From Tomocerus qinae (lineage: Eukaryota; Arthropoda; Collembola; Entomobryomorpha; Tomoceridae): a stretch of 64,000 nucleotides of DNA. Positions 12,201 through 23,280 of this stretch are shown one piece after another; the first letter of the stretch is position 1; every line of letters begins with the position of its first letter. The stretch covers positions 11,098,001-11,162,000 of the forward strand of contig CM034546.1 in NCBI GenBank assembly GCA_020055645.1, in the 5' to 3' direction. The notes below the pieces were generated by a model. The model did no database searches. It was given only the letters and a program-made list of their open reading frames with translations, and was not told the origin of the DNA. Position numbers and translations under genes: made by a program.

Positions 12201-12630
12201 GCTGAGGATGAAAGTGCGGGCGGATATTCTCCGTGATAGGCGGGTAGTAAACAAAAGGGTCGGATATTCTGGATACTTCTCTCGGCTGCTGATGATAGAA
12301 TTTGAGTAGATTGAACTGACTGGGGTGGTTGTTGAAAGGGAAGGAAAATTCCAGATTTTCTTTGATTCTCAATTCTGACTCGTTGGAAATTGACAATTTC
12401 ACTTCCCGTTTTGATTCGATTCGAATTTCCTTCTTCCGCATTTTGACGTCTGTGGCTTCAGCTGTCGTCTCGCCCAAAACGTCAATTGACGAACTGTTAG
12501 AGTCCTCGGGGTCATTTCTGGCTGTTGAAGATTCTTCTTCTGCTTTATCTTCCTGACCCGTCAGAAATGCAATGTCGAAAGTTCGTTTCTTCCGAACTTC
12601 CGAACAATTCCTATTCTCCAACAACAACAT
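9223..12630 (-). CDS. C2H2 zinc-finger protein, PRDM8/ZNF488-like, three exons
   Basis: Probable nuclear transcriptional regulator. Exons are 12630..12065, 11988..11905 and 9310..9223, with introns of 76 and 2,594 bp; the product is 245 aa. Splices: donor GTCAGT after 12065, acceptor CAG before 11988, donor GTTATT after 11905, acceptor TAG before 9310. Finger 1 is C171-x2-C174-x12-H187-x3-H191 with RMTSDLVYHMRSHH; finger 2 is C209-x2-C212-x12-H225-x3-H229 with ENFRERHHLTRHMTAH. Both fingers appear only after splicing, which is strong internal support. The MRSHHK linker and RERHHL(T/S)RHM are, from memory, typical of the C-terminal fingers of PRDM8 and ZNF488. No PR/SET domain is seen. The N-terminus (about 1-90) is acidic and charged with an EVRKKRTFDIAFLTG motif; 100-170 is Pro/Ser-rich. 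An acceptor-like CAG directly precedes the ATG, so an upstream exon may exist. Confidence 0.82.
9690..10655. repeat. Imperfect foldback element interrupted by a MITE
   Basis: The left arm (about 9690-9870) and right arm (about 9950-10068, resuming at 10617-10655) are imperfect reverse complements: GGATAACTTGCAT pairs with ATGCAAGTTATCC, and GAGGGTAGTGA with the complementary stretch near 10050. The right arm is broken by the 544-bp element at 10071-10614; removing it restores the pairing. The arms are rich in short ATATCC words. No open reading frame is credible. Confidence 0.7.
10071..10614 (+). mobile_element. TA-flanked MITE (Tc1/mariner-type ends), copy A
   Basis: The 544-bp element begins CACTCTTAAAAAT and ends ATTTTTAAGAGTG, with TA on both sides (10069-10070 and 10615-10616). 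A closely similar copy in the opposite orientation is at 63117-63659 with the same ends. TA duplication and these ends suggest a non-autonomous Tc1/mariner-class element. The minus strand contains a tRNA-like pair of boxes: TAGCCTCAGTGCATAGAGC (10396-10378) and GGTTTGAACC-type B box (10305-10316). No open frame for a transposase is present. Confidence 0.85.
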
Positions 12631-14778
12631 TCTGAATAACGGAGTGGAATAATATTATTAGGAGACTTGTGATGGAGAAATATTTTATGCTCCGTGCTGT
12701 GTTTAGTTTGGGATGCGGAGAGCGACTGCCGCAGAAATCTCTCTTCCCTTCTCTCCCCCTTCCCGTCCGCACATTCGAGTTACAAAAGAGAGCCAGTCAG
12801 TTGGGATGAACAAAAACATTTCCTGACCCAAAGGAAACCACGGGAAATATCGACCATGCACTTCACACAGAAGTACACTATAAATACACGTTTACTCACT
12901 CTCTCCTTGAAAAACAATTTCTGTTGACTCCTTGCACTGGGATTGCAGTTTCCACGTATCAGAATACTACTGCCGATGTCAGCTAGAGTCCCCTCCGTCC
13001 GCCAACCGTTCCACTTGACATATGTGAGAAATCTACGAATATGTTTCCCCTTACTAACTTGTCATTCTTATTTTTGCGATTTGTAATAGCATAGTACTCA
13101 CTACATATATATCTATCTGTATATATATTATAGATGAAGTGAATAAGTTACAGGACGTTAATATTGTACTCTTCCCCGTTATCATTCTAAACATATTTAT
13201 TTGTCGTAAACGAAGGAGTTTTGCTTCCCATAGTGACGTCCCATTTTCAATCCTACTAAAAGTAGAAAAATGTAAAATAGGAGATCGTACAATATTTCGG
13301 TCCATTTCCTATACATTTTATGAAACTCGTCAATTCATTTACAAATTTGAATTGAAATAATCTTCAGTTCTATATTACGATATTCCAAACCAAGTATTTG
13401 TACTTTTAAACAATATTATTTTATTTTATTTTCTGTTACCAAATGTTTTCCTAAATTATTCTTTTGTTCTGCAAGATGTTTTAATGTTTTAAAGACAAAT
13501 ATTTTGAAAAGCTTGAAATAATATTAATAATAGTTTTATAATCGCCAACGGTGTGTAATTTATAAGAGTGTACACGTTTTCTGCCTCGTATATAAATTAT
13601 TTAAATATATTGCAAATTGCAATATACATGTTACATGAAATTTTACAAACCGGAAACATGCAAAATGCCTAGGATATATGTAAAGTGAAAAACCAAAATT
13701 TTTATTTTTATACATAATCTCTATATTTTAATCGTAGACTTGGCATTAAAAGAATAAACTTACATGCCTATACATTTGTTTATATGTGTTTACTGTGGTA
13801 TGGTGACCCCCAATGCAAAATGCGCTAGCGCATATGCAATGCATATTACATAAAACAATGAACTACACTGTGGGTTAATATTATTACCTTATTTCAAAAT
13901 TAAGCCTAAAAATATTGACGCTAAAATCCTTTGAAATTTAATAGCAGTACTAGTTGCCTAGTATATTATATGCAACACCATTTTATAAGTGCAATTGAAA
14001 ATGGTAGATTTCCTAAAATGGTGCCACAACATCACATAACCAGACCCGGATTTACATAACACCCTGTAACATAACATATATGATGGTGTGGTTTATTGTG
14101 CAATATTTATAAGGGTAATAACAAGAAGATTATGAAGGTTGCTGTTATCATGTCTGTGGGAACTAAGGAAAACGCTGATGGTAATTCAGAGGAGATGTAA
14201 TAATGAAATAAAGACAAGTTTAGCTAGGGATATGAGATACGAGAAAGTTTTTATATGCAAATAGTCCGCTCCCGCACTCCACTTTCAACGAGAAAAGAGA
14301 TTATTCTAAGAGACTGCCTAGGGCCAAACAACTTTACTCTACACACACAAGTCAAGTCTACCCGAATCTATTCTCTCCCGCAACGGGATTCACCATCCAT
14401 GGACAAGAGAGCGGAATAAATCAATGACAAATGCTGAGTAGACCGAAACTGAATTTTACAGTCCCGTCCCATTCACTCAATTACTACTACAAATGTGACG
14501 TCAGCATTTTCACTTGGTGGTATTGCGGGTATAACAGTTTATTAAAAGTAGGTACTATTAATCCTGGTTGTTTACATTATTTTAGCATTTATTTATTGCA
14601 TAATTATTTTTTATATGTTTGAAAGTAATCATTATTTAAAATTATTTTAAATGTTTCACTGCAATGACTATTTATAATATTAGTATTTTCAATGAGTTGA
14701 GTATAAACGTTGTTTTCCTTAATACATTCGACAAAAATGATTATTGTTAACGTCATAAGGAAATAACTGGTAGTTCAT
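12631..14778. other. 5' flank of the zinc-finger gene and intergenic DNA
   Basis: The first few hundred bases should contain the promoter or an upstream exon of the zinc-finger gene, but I cannot place a start. Further on there is one dispersed repeat (13781-13985). Open frames at 12694, 13054, 13139 and 14431 lack recognisable similarity. Confidence 0.4.
13781..13985 (+). repeat. Dispersed repeat, copy 1 (related to 43089-43275)
   Basis: It shares many blocks in the same order with 43089-43275, for example GCAAAATGCGC, GGGTTAATATTA, TTGACGC and CAGTACT(A/G)GT(T/G)GCCTAGTA. Roughly 200 bp, non-coding, diverged. The class is unknown; no terminal repeats were found. Confidence 0.6.
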
Positions 14779-15395
14779 AGGGCATCCAGACCGGGTTCCA
14801 GACGGATTGAAAATTTGGGTTCAACCGGGTTCGAGTCAACTCGATACCGGTTTTCAAGATAGCAAAACCGGGTACAAGTTATTACTATTTGTTGGATAAA
14901 ACAATTCAATTCTAATGTAAATTTAATTTTTTAATATGTTTCATTGCGACCGAAGGGAATATTGACAACTAATTGTACCTCTTGTATCAAAAACGTCTTC
15001 AGTAGGTATTTATCGAATTTTGGAAAACAGGAAAAGCATTTAGAAAATAGAATTTAGTCAAACTTCAAAAAACGGAATACAACCATTTAATGTTATTCTG
15101 CAAACGGATGAAGCCACTGCAAAATGTTTTCAAAAAGAATTCATCATCATCAAAGCGCAACCTAATACGTTTCTTTCTATATGCTTCGTATAGAGTACCC
15201 AAATTTACCTTATTCAAGTAAAGCAGTCGAATTTTTTGAAAATTAATTTAATATGTGTTTATTTCGAAGTATTAGCAGAAAAGGGGTATTTTAAAACAGT
15301 GATGTGGAACCCGGATTCAACCCAGGTTGGATGTGTTTCAACCGGGGTTAACTCGAAAACCTGGTTTGAAAGTATGGTCCGAGTTTGGATGCCCT
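14779..15395. mobile_element. hAT-like MITE with AGGGCATCCA ends
   Basis: The left end AGGGCATCCAGAC and the reverse complement of the right end AGGGCATCCAAAC match at 12 of 13 positions. The outer arms contain further complementary GGGTTCAACC-type words. Imperfect 8-bp flanks TAGTTCAT and AAGTTCAG share AGTTCA, which fits an old hAT insertion. The interior is AT-rich and has no credible open frame; the 15327-15518 frame crosses the right end. Confidence 0.65.
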
Positions 15396-15738
15396 AAGTT
15401 CAGCTTTACAAAAGTGACAACACATGCCCAACAATTACACGAATTGAATGAAGCATATAAGAAGTTACAAAGAACAACTACCTCGTTTCACAGGAGTCAC
15501 CAACTTAATAATATCTAAAATAATAGTACTAATTTCTAACATATAATATATAGAACATTTATTTTGGATTACAATATTTGTTTCAACTTATCAACCAGCG
15601 ACGTCAAAAGTTAAAATACTAATGTTATGAAGTGAACATCAAATAAATGTTACAACTAAAAACTAGCATTCAATACATTATTTCTAATTTTAACTGCTTT
15701 TGTGTCTGAAACTTGTTTACAGTTATACTTGCAACGTA

Positions 15739-16132
15739 AGAACGCTCACAACGCCGGCATATAGCAACCACATGGGGCTATTTAAATGCATTTTAAAAAT
15801 TCTTTTACATCCAGGCTCTATTCCTCCCGAAGGATAAGTCGATTTCTTTGGGATTTACGTTTTTGGAATCGTGGATCATTTATGAACAAAAGGTGGCGGC
15901 AGGATTTTTGATATCGTTGCTTTAAATACTTTTAAAATATCAACGTTTTATAAAAACTAAAACTGACTCAACTTTTTTGGCTTCGCCTTCGTGGGTTCCT
16001 TGATTCTAAAAATTTAAGTCCCATAGAAATCGGTCCTATCTTTCGGAACGATTAGAGCCAGGTGTAAAACATTTTTTAACATCTTATTTAGAAAGTCCCA
16101 TCTTATTGCTATGCAGGCGTGGAGAGCGTTCT
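15739..16132. mobile_element. Foldback MITE with AGAACGCTC ends and TA flanks
   Basis: The ends AGAACGCTC and GAGCGTTCT are flanked by TA (15737-15738, 16133-16134). Imperfectly complementary arms of about 150-190 bp make up most of the element, including CCAGGCTCTA against CCTGGCTCTA and CGATTTCT(T/A)TGGGA. A TA duplication fits a Tc1/mariner-type MITE. Confidence 0.7.
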
Positions 16133-16701
16133 TAAAAGATTAAAAGTGCCTTTACTCACTGTTTTTTATCAACCGAATTAAATGTTAACCATGGGAGACA
16201 TTATTAATTATTAAATATACAAGTTGCGATTAAATATTATTTATTACGCATATTTTTGATGGCCATAAACCAAGCCAAAAACAAGCATTACAAAAAAGAT
16301 ATTTTTTGTGATATTTCTTTACATGGTACGATATTTACTTAAAATAGAAATACATGTACCTATACTACACAACCACTATCATTCCCATGTTCCTTCTATT
16401 ATTACCACTTGAACCGAAACATGAAGAAAGATCAAGTCAAGCATGCTGACCACTGACGACACATTAGTATAATTATGGGAGTAAATAAGTTTGCAGACAG
16501 TCTTTTCTCAACAGTTGGTCTATATACCACTAATTTTTGGCTATATTGTAAACTGTGAAATCCCCCATTTAATACCCAAAAGGTTTTATTGCCGCCGTTT
16601 CCAACCGTTACCAGCATATGCACCTATTTCTAACCATACTCAATAATTAAATTCAATATAACAAAAGAGATACACAGTGTCTCTGCCAGGTCTCTCTCAC
16701 C

Positions 16702-16783
16702 TTGTTGTTCTTAGCCAAGAGGTTAACCAGGTAGAACTCTTGCGGAATTGCAAATCGAGAAAAACGTTTAAAATCAATGCCCC
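16702..16783 (-). other. Candidate orphan exon (27 codons)
   Basis: On the minus strand an acceptor-like ATTCAG precedes 16783 and a donor AAG/GTGAGA follows 16702. The 82 bp between read, in phase 1, as a protein-like segment containing RFAIPQEFYLVNLLAKNNK. I do not recognise the protein and no adjacent exons were found. It may be part of a long-intron gene, a stranded exon copy or chance. Confidence 0.25.
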
Positions 16784-16899
16784 TGAATATGAGGACAAAT
16801 GAAGCGATGTGTTAGTAGCAACACACTCATGTTTCATGGAGGACGACTTCAGCTTCAAGCCCAAAGGAAGTGTTCCATTTGATATCAATCATGGTACAG

Positions 16900-18239
16900 A
16901 ATTTACGGAAGGATATGATTAGCAATACATAGAATTCAAAAAATTGTTTATCAAGACATCTGGGTGCCGAGAAGTCATATCTTAAGACAGTATACAAAGA
17001 ACTTAAATGAGATATGGTAAATCAGAAATAGCCGTAAATCAAATTGCGTAGTCCTATCCTCATTTTGCATTACAAATAATATTGTGTTAAAAGTTTGATA
17101 AAACGGTAGTATGCGTAAAAGCAACCGGATATTTTTAAACTTAATTTTATACCTGGATAGAAAATCTAAAAAATCTAATAATAGGGTATTATTACCTGAA
17201 ATAACATGTAAGCATTCGTAATGATAAATCTGCTTATTACTAAGCATTCAAACAGTAGGTATGCAATTGCAGCAATTTGCTGAAAATTTATTCATAGTCA
17301 ACGGTTTAAAAGTAGTAAACTTTTTTGCATGTTTTTGCATATGCATGTGTCATAATTCCATTAATTCATTAATGTATATTCATTTGTACTTATGTAATTG
17401 TTAATTTCAATATACCAAAATGAAAGTTATGAACCCCAATATCCGTTGTAATCTTAGTAGAGTTACTGGTATACATTCACTTTATATACTTTTACCATAT
17501 TTATTGTAAACTAAAAAAAATATAAAAAACCTGTACTTCCGAATGCAAATTGCTTTATTGTATTGGTATGGATGCCGATAATGAAAATCAAGACTAATCT
17601 CCTAATGGCAAAGGGACGACATAGTAAGTACCACACATAGTAAGTTTTATATTTAAGCTTTTTTCAAGCGATTAATATTCATGTTGATGCTAATTAATAT
17701 AATTGATTTTTCGAATTTAGCAATTTCATTGACAATGCCAAGGAGATATTGGTTGCCAATAATGGAGATTTGAATATCCTCCTCCAAACATTTTTTTGGA
17801 CTTCACTGCTGGCTAAGTCAAGTACATACCGGTAGCAAAGTAGTGATTTTATTTCTAGGATGGCAAAAACATTATGTGTGATGCAAAAATCAACTCATTG
17901 CCATTTGGATTTTACATCATTAAATGTTTTGCAATAAACATTAGCAGCCTTATTTATAAGGGGTTGACTAACAACATACATATTTCATAAGATTGGAAAT
18001 ACTATAACATTTTGCCCTGTTAAATCTGATCATGATCACCGTGCTTATTATTCAAAATTATGAACTTCAAAAACAAGAAACCGTAATTATGGACTTGACT
18101 TATTTTTATAAAAATATAGATGAGCATTTGACATAACCGTACATCTTCAATAGAATTACTAATACTATATATACTATATAACATAGAAAGGACATGCCCT
18201 ATCTGCCTGTGTTATAAGCTTTTCCATCATGTACCTTTA
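16900..18239. other. AT-rich intergenic DNA, nothing recognised
   Basis: No coding, RNA or repeat signal was found. The frame at 16975-17247 is low-complexity and has no recognisable similarity. Confidence 0.4.
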
Positions 18240-18398
18240 TTTATCCTTGAAGGCATTTTATATTCATTGGTCGGTTGCAAAGTAGGGCCCCGAGACGCGG
18301 GAATATAAATATCTGCTATGCCTAAGCATCACAAATATTCATATTCCCGCGTCTCGGGGCTATACCTTAACCTCGCGGTTATTTTCTTCAAGGATAAA
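18240..18398. repeat. Palindromic element with GC-rich inner stem
   Basis: The outer ends TTTATCCTTGAAG (18240-18252) and its reverse complement (18386-18398) are perfect over 13 bp. The inner arms at 18287-18312 and 18335-18360 match at 25 of 26 bases and include GCCCCGAGACGCGGG, strikingly GC-rich for this region. The loop is 22 nt. It could be a small foldback transposon or a structural element. Confidence 0.7.
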
Positions 18399-18699
18399 AC
18401 AAGGTGTCTCACGAATCAAACAATAAAATTATGTGCTGGATGTCTTCTCTATCCTTTATTACCTCTATTACATCTTCTGAATCTCCTTTCTTTGTCCACA
18501 ATTTATTCTTTCTATATGAAATTAATTTCTGATAATGTAAACCTCTAAATTCACATTTTATTCCCATAAGTGAATACCTATTCACTATATAGTGAAATAA
18601 TATTTCGGTTTAAAGTGGAAATTAGCGTTACATGCCACTTTGGGGACCTAAGCATATTTATCCATATTATCCTATAGCATTCCAAATGCATTTATAATC

Positions 18700-18777
18700 A
18701 ATCTAACCTAATCTACCCCAATCTAACCTAACCTACCACAATGTAACCCCATTCTAACCTAACATTACCCTAACATA
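18700..18777. repeat. Degenerate CTAACC-type repeat
   Basis: A run of AATCTAACCTA / CTACCCCA / CTAACCTAACCTA words. It resembles degenerate arthropod telomeric CCTAA repeats but is irregular, so a simple low-complexity repeat is equally possible. Confidence 0.4.
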
Positions 18778-19155
18778 TAGAAAGCAGAGACAAATTTTTT
18801 CTTTACCCAAATTGAAAAAATAGTGTCGAACATCCATCACTCAACCGAAAGTGAGAATTTAAGTGTGATAATTTTATGCCGAAAATAGTGCCAACCACAT
18901 AAATTCACGCCAAATTTATTTGGATCCATCTCAAATTATTTCCTGCCGAAATTAAATTGGATGGTAATATCTACAGAAAAGTTTTCTATTTTTTTTTGCT
19001 TTATTTACAGCCAAGATTTTTATTCATTGACACAAGGTCCTGTCAAAACACCTGAGTGGGTCCCTAAAGACGATCCATTTAAAAAGCAGAAGAAAATACA
19101 AAAACAAAAATAATCTGCCGATCAGCCGATGCCGCTTCCACACCGGAAATAAGCA

Positions 19156-19593
19156 TTGAAGAAAATTCGTCTATCTACCGGATCAAGTCTTTCGTCGACT
19201 TTTTACATACGACACAGAAGAGCAAACTACTCAAGAAACACATCAAGACCCTCGTCTCCCAGCCAAGAATCAGCGAGTAAAAAGTCGGGACAACAGCCCA
19301 CGACCAAATCCACACCTCCAGCGAGTCCGACCACTACCCCTAAGAAAACCATGGCTGCTAATCTAAGGCAGGCCCATAATGATGAGCACAACTCCTTGTG
19401 TGCTTAGATGGACGGATTTAAGGATGTGATTGCGGAGCCTGAATCCGGAGTGCATATCTTGACTCAAACTGAAGCCGAAGCATATTTGGACGACATCAAC
19501 AGCCTAAAGACTGATGTTTCCACACAGCAAAAGAACTGCTTTAAATTATTTGAGAACAAAATTGACAAAGTTAGAAATAGTCAAGAAAACTAA
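19156..19593 (+). pseudogene. Bel/Pao-type retroelement gag remnant
   Basis: The frame starts without an ATG, has a Ser/Thr/Pro-rich segment, then MAANLRQAHNDEHNSLCA at 19351-19404. It is interrupted by an in-frame TAG at 19405-19407 and ends at TAA 19591-19593. The style is that of the N-terminal gag region of Bel/Pao retrotransposons; the assignment rests mainly on the integrase sequence that follows directly in the same frame. Before about 19270 a different frame also looks protein-like, suggesting an additional frameshift. Confidence 0.55.
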
Positions 19594-20211
19594 GAGAAAG
19601 TATCCAGAGAAGTTCGAGTCAAAATTTTTAACCCCCCTCAAGCTCCTAGCCAAGGAGGATCTTGGGAAGCAGCGGTTAAACTAGTCAAATATCATTTGAA
19701 AAGAATCCTAACCGAAGACTCCTACAACTGGGATGAAATGGAAACCATCTTGATATTCACTGAAGCCATAGTGAATTCAGGACCACTTACTCCACTCTCT
19801 GAAGACCCCAATGATTTCGAAGTACTTACCCCTGGCCACTTTTTAGTTGGAACGTCATTGACTTCAACTCCAGAACACGATTTAAGCCATGTCAAAATAA
19901 ATCGTTTGAACAAATTTCAATTGGTTCAGCGCCGTAACCAAGATTTGTGGAAACGCTGGCAGGAAGAATACGTTACCATGCTTCAGAAGAGAGATAAGTT
20001 GCAGCAACATCATGAGAACTTAAAGATTGGAGACATGATCCTTATCATGGACGACCAAACACCTCCATTAAAATGGAAGATTGGAAGAATCAAAGGAGTT
20101 CATCCTGGGAAAGAAGGTCTAAAGAAAATAACCAAAGAATTTTGTCGACCGATTTCCAAGTTGGCAAAACTTCCTATTGAACAAGATCTCATTTTACCCA
20201 CGCCCAAGTAA
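19594..20211 (+). pseudogene. Bel/Pao integrase C-terminal remnant
   Basis: The open frame encodes the end of the integrase core (PPQAPSQGGSWEAAVKLVKY, matching the family pattern FGGLWEAxVKSxKxHL) and then the C-terminal DUF5641-type domain: LTPGHFLVG, WKRWQEEY, GDMILIMDD, PPLKWKIGRI. It continues in frame from the gag remnant after one TAA. Protease, reverse transcriptase, RNase H and most of the integrase core are missing, so an internal deletion of several kilobases joined gag to integrase near 19600. It ends at TAA 20209-20211. Non-functional. Confidence 0.85.
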
Positions 20212-21230
20212 CCGGCACTAAGCCACGCTAAAAGTACGCCTAAAGTATCAGCATTCAATTGGATAACTACGTTGACACTTATACTATTAGCAATGTTTGG
20301 AGCCACCAAAGCTCAGCATCAGAAAGATCCGAACCTTGCCAATAAAGCACTACCTTGTGGGTTCGCATGGAACACCCACCATGAAGTGCCTCCATGCACC
20401 AATATCGTCAATTGGATACACGTTCTGTCAAACGGATCAATATGCTCAAGAACCAAAAACTGTGGTGACAAGGAAATTACTTCAGATTCCAAGTTATGCC
20501 AAGATGTTAACTCCGAATGTGATGTATTAAACTTCGTCAATTTAGATCACATTGAATGTCAAGAGCATAACAATTCCTTCCACGAGTCATTACTAGAACA
20601 AACAGAATTGAAATCCTCTTTTTGTGCAGTTAGAGACTACACATTAAGAAATTGCTTACATTCCGTTGAACAAATTGCAAATGTTCCAGCTCTTATAATC
20701 CAAGGAAGAGCTTACCCTATGGAAACCCTAAATCTTCGCCAAGAATCAAAGATAACCGAAGCAAGTTCAACAGCTGCCAAGGGACTGAATGCTCTCAGTC
20801 ATTGTGTGATGCGGGATACTGTGCTGGAGACGCCGAATTCTGCAAATTATTCAATTGCACCGATACCAATCCACAGAAATGCCATTGTACGTACAATAAT
20901 CAAGCCATTCTGCACAAGATCAGTACAAGAAACAGAGATGTATTTCCAGATTGTTGGGGACATCTGTACATGTTGGTGCAGAATGAAGATTAAAGTGGAA
21001 CTACAAGGAAGTACAAATGCCAAGGATGCAACCTTGAATGTACACCTACATGAATCAAAATATCTACACCTGGGATAGTTCCCAAATATATCAAAGCCCA
21101 GACGAACCCGAGTCATGTTTTGACAATTCCCACTTCAACTAATACCGAATTGCATCTCACAAGGAATATGTTAGCTACAACGGGGACAATACACGTGGAG
21201 ATGTGATTAGGTTAGGTAAGTGCATATTTA
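20212..21230 (+). pseudogene. Env-like frame of the retroelement, frameshifted
   Basis: Directly after the integrase stop, an open frame begins with a hydrophobic signal-peptide-like stretch (about 20260-20310, ending GATKAQ) and is cysteine-rich, as expected for an envelope-like surface protein carried by some Bel/Pao elements. Around 20760-20800 the protein-like, Cys-rich reading moves to the next frame (20802-20993), so the gene is broken. Sequence homologous to the 3' part (about 21080-21215) recurs at 23281-23446. No transmembrane anchor is seen in this copy. The family assignment is by position and composition. Confidence 0.55.
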
Positions 21231-21254
21231 TTTCTCATAATAAATGATGAGAGA

Positions 21255-21555
21255 TGTTATGAGTTATGTACCTATTAGATTATCCTTGCCACCTAAATTC
21301 CTATCCAACGTCATTTCCTTAAATGCCGCGGAGTTCATAACTCCAGTAACCTAAATTGCTTTGCGTACATCACCATCCTGTAAAACTAATAATTAGATAT
21401 TGAACCTTCAATTAGACATTAAAGTTTTGCTTTTGTCTCGTTTACGCTTAACTACCTACACCTACTTATTTGTCGATTATTGTCAGTAAATCTATATCTG
21501 AAATAAACATTATTATTGTGGTGAAATCAACCTGAATTCTTCCTGATTCCTGACA
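21255..21555 (+). mobile_element. Long terminal repeat of the Bel/Pao element (probable)
   Basis: A 301-bp stretch starting TGTTATGAG after a purine-rich ATGATGAGAGA and ending CTGATTCCTGACA, with an AATAAA near 21502. TG...CA ends and a polyadenylation signal fit an LTR. The first ~130 bp recur at 23142-23280. No matching 5' LTR was found before 19156, so the right boundary is less certain than the left. Confidence 0.55.
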
Positions 21556-22159
21556 ATACATACGCCTTCTTAACCAAAACAAAACTGTGAACGTCCCTTG
21601 CCCAGGAGTATCTCAACCAACGCACCAATTATCCACAATAAACAATTGTTACAGTAGGACTAATGTGACATGGTCATTGATTATTTATAAAATACTAACA
21701 ATTTATGATTACTAAATTTATTATTATGGGGATTTATACTCTAAATTTGGCTCAACGCACATCCGGTGTGTTTGTTACAAGGAGAGGGCCACTAGGAAAC
21801 CTGGAGACCGCTGGTGTTTTATGTGAGTTTACCCCTCACAACTGTGGAAATCGTATTTAGGTATTTTTCTGGTATTTGTGTCATCAGAAAATGCGGATGA
21901 CTCTCTAGGACAAGTATCTACAATGAAATAGTTATAATAAAATAGTTAAAGCACCTATACATTATTCGGAATCGCACGTTTTATTAGATCTTAATGTGTT
22001 ACGACCTTCCGCTTAAGAAATGTGATAAGAGCTTCTAGAATGTAACCATCCTTCTGTAATAGAAGATTATTGTACCAATTGCAATCAGATTAAAATCTAG
22101 TTCAGACTATTTATTTTAGACTTAAAATTCATAAAAACAGTTCATAGTACTTGCCTTAT

Positions 22160-22468
22160 TTCATCAAGGGCACTCAATCCAAGTGGTTAGTGCAGGAATA
22201 GGAAGGCAGAGCATAACAAAGGAAGCAGAAGCGGTGAGAACAGAAAACTATTCAGGTACATCCCAACTATGGGCATTTCTCCTATCTGACAAGTCAGTTA
22301 GTGGAGAGTAAGGAAAACCATTGCATATTGGTAATGTAACTACAAACAGCTGTAGAGAAAAACCCACTCCATGTACCAATGTCCCAAGCCACTGACAGGA
22401 TTCGAACCATTGACCGCCGGTATGGAATGGCGTGTCCACAATAACAGGCCTAGGTGGCCTGGTCTAAA
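22160..22468 (-). mobile_element. tRNA-derived SINE
   Basis: Read on the minus strand, the head has a tRNA-like part: GGCCACCTAGGCCTG then ATACCGGCGGTCAATGG and a perfect B box GGTTCGAATCC (22402-22392), followed by about 230 bp of unrelated body and tail. This arrangement is typical of tRNA-derived SINEs. The short frame at 22248-22439 is part of it. No flanking duplication was confirmed. Confidence 0.7.
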
Positions 22469-23141
22469 TATATTATTATTGTTCCTTATATTATTATGAC
22501 ATGATCACTAGGATGTTTATGGGATATTAGCAATTACTTTTTACTCAATACATTATTGTTTAATGCATTATTTTTTATAGTTTGTATGCCTTAATTGTGA
22601 TTATTTTAATATATTATATATTATATATATAGATAATCTTACATATCAGCGAGGCCTGCGAAACAGCAGATTCTGAAGATTAAATACCGGAGGATGTTTT
22701 GTTAAAATTATATTAACGGTAAAATTCTGACAGTTTTTAGTAATTAATAATAAGAGCTCCACTCAGCTTTTATCGAGAGTGACGAGCAGAACACCCAAGA
22801 AAACACTCCGATTTCTTATTTAATCATAAACCTCCGCTTTCAGTCCACTGTCCACTGAGACTTTCCGACGTCTCCCTTCAACTAACATTTATACAATTTA
22901 TTGCTATATCCAACACCCCATTATAAGGGCTATATATCAAGCCTTAATAGCTCGAAGGAACATAAGCTTCGTATTAAAATATCTAGCTGGAGACAGACAC
23001 ATACCCATAAAGCAACTACAAAAATAGAATAATAGTCTAACATTTATTCTACAGTACAAAACCAAATTACAGTCAAATCGACCTGTTTTTTGATTTTATT
23101 GCAAAAGTGTTCAAAATTAGTCAATTGTTTGTGATGAGAGA

Positions 23142-23280
23142 TGTGAAGAGATTATTATGTACCTATAGCTCATCTCATCTGTTCACCTAAATCCCTAACC
23201 AACATCATTTCCTTTTAATGCCGCGCAGTTCATAACTCCGGTAACCTACATTCCTTTGCCTACATCCACATCCAGTCCGA
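23142..23280 (+). mobile_element. LTR-like fragment (copy of the start of 21255-21555)
   Basis: It aligns with 21255-21385 through TTATGTACCTAT, CACCTAAAT, CATTTCCTT, AATGCCGCG and AGTTCATAACTCC. It is preceded by the same GATGAGAGA purine tract. It stops where env-like sequence begins, the reverse of the order in the first copy. Confidence 0.6.

Noticed and set aside
18700..18777. Interstitial telomere array
   Set aside because: The CTAACC words are irregular and few; a true array of CCTAA repeats is not present.
22390..22468. Functional tRNA gene
   Set aside because: The B box is perfect but acceptor and anticodon stems are not convincing, and the sequence continues into a SINE-like body.
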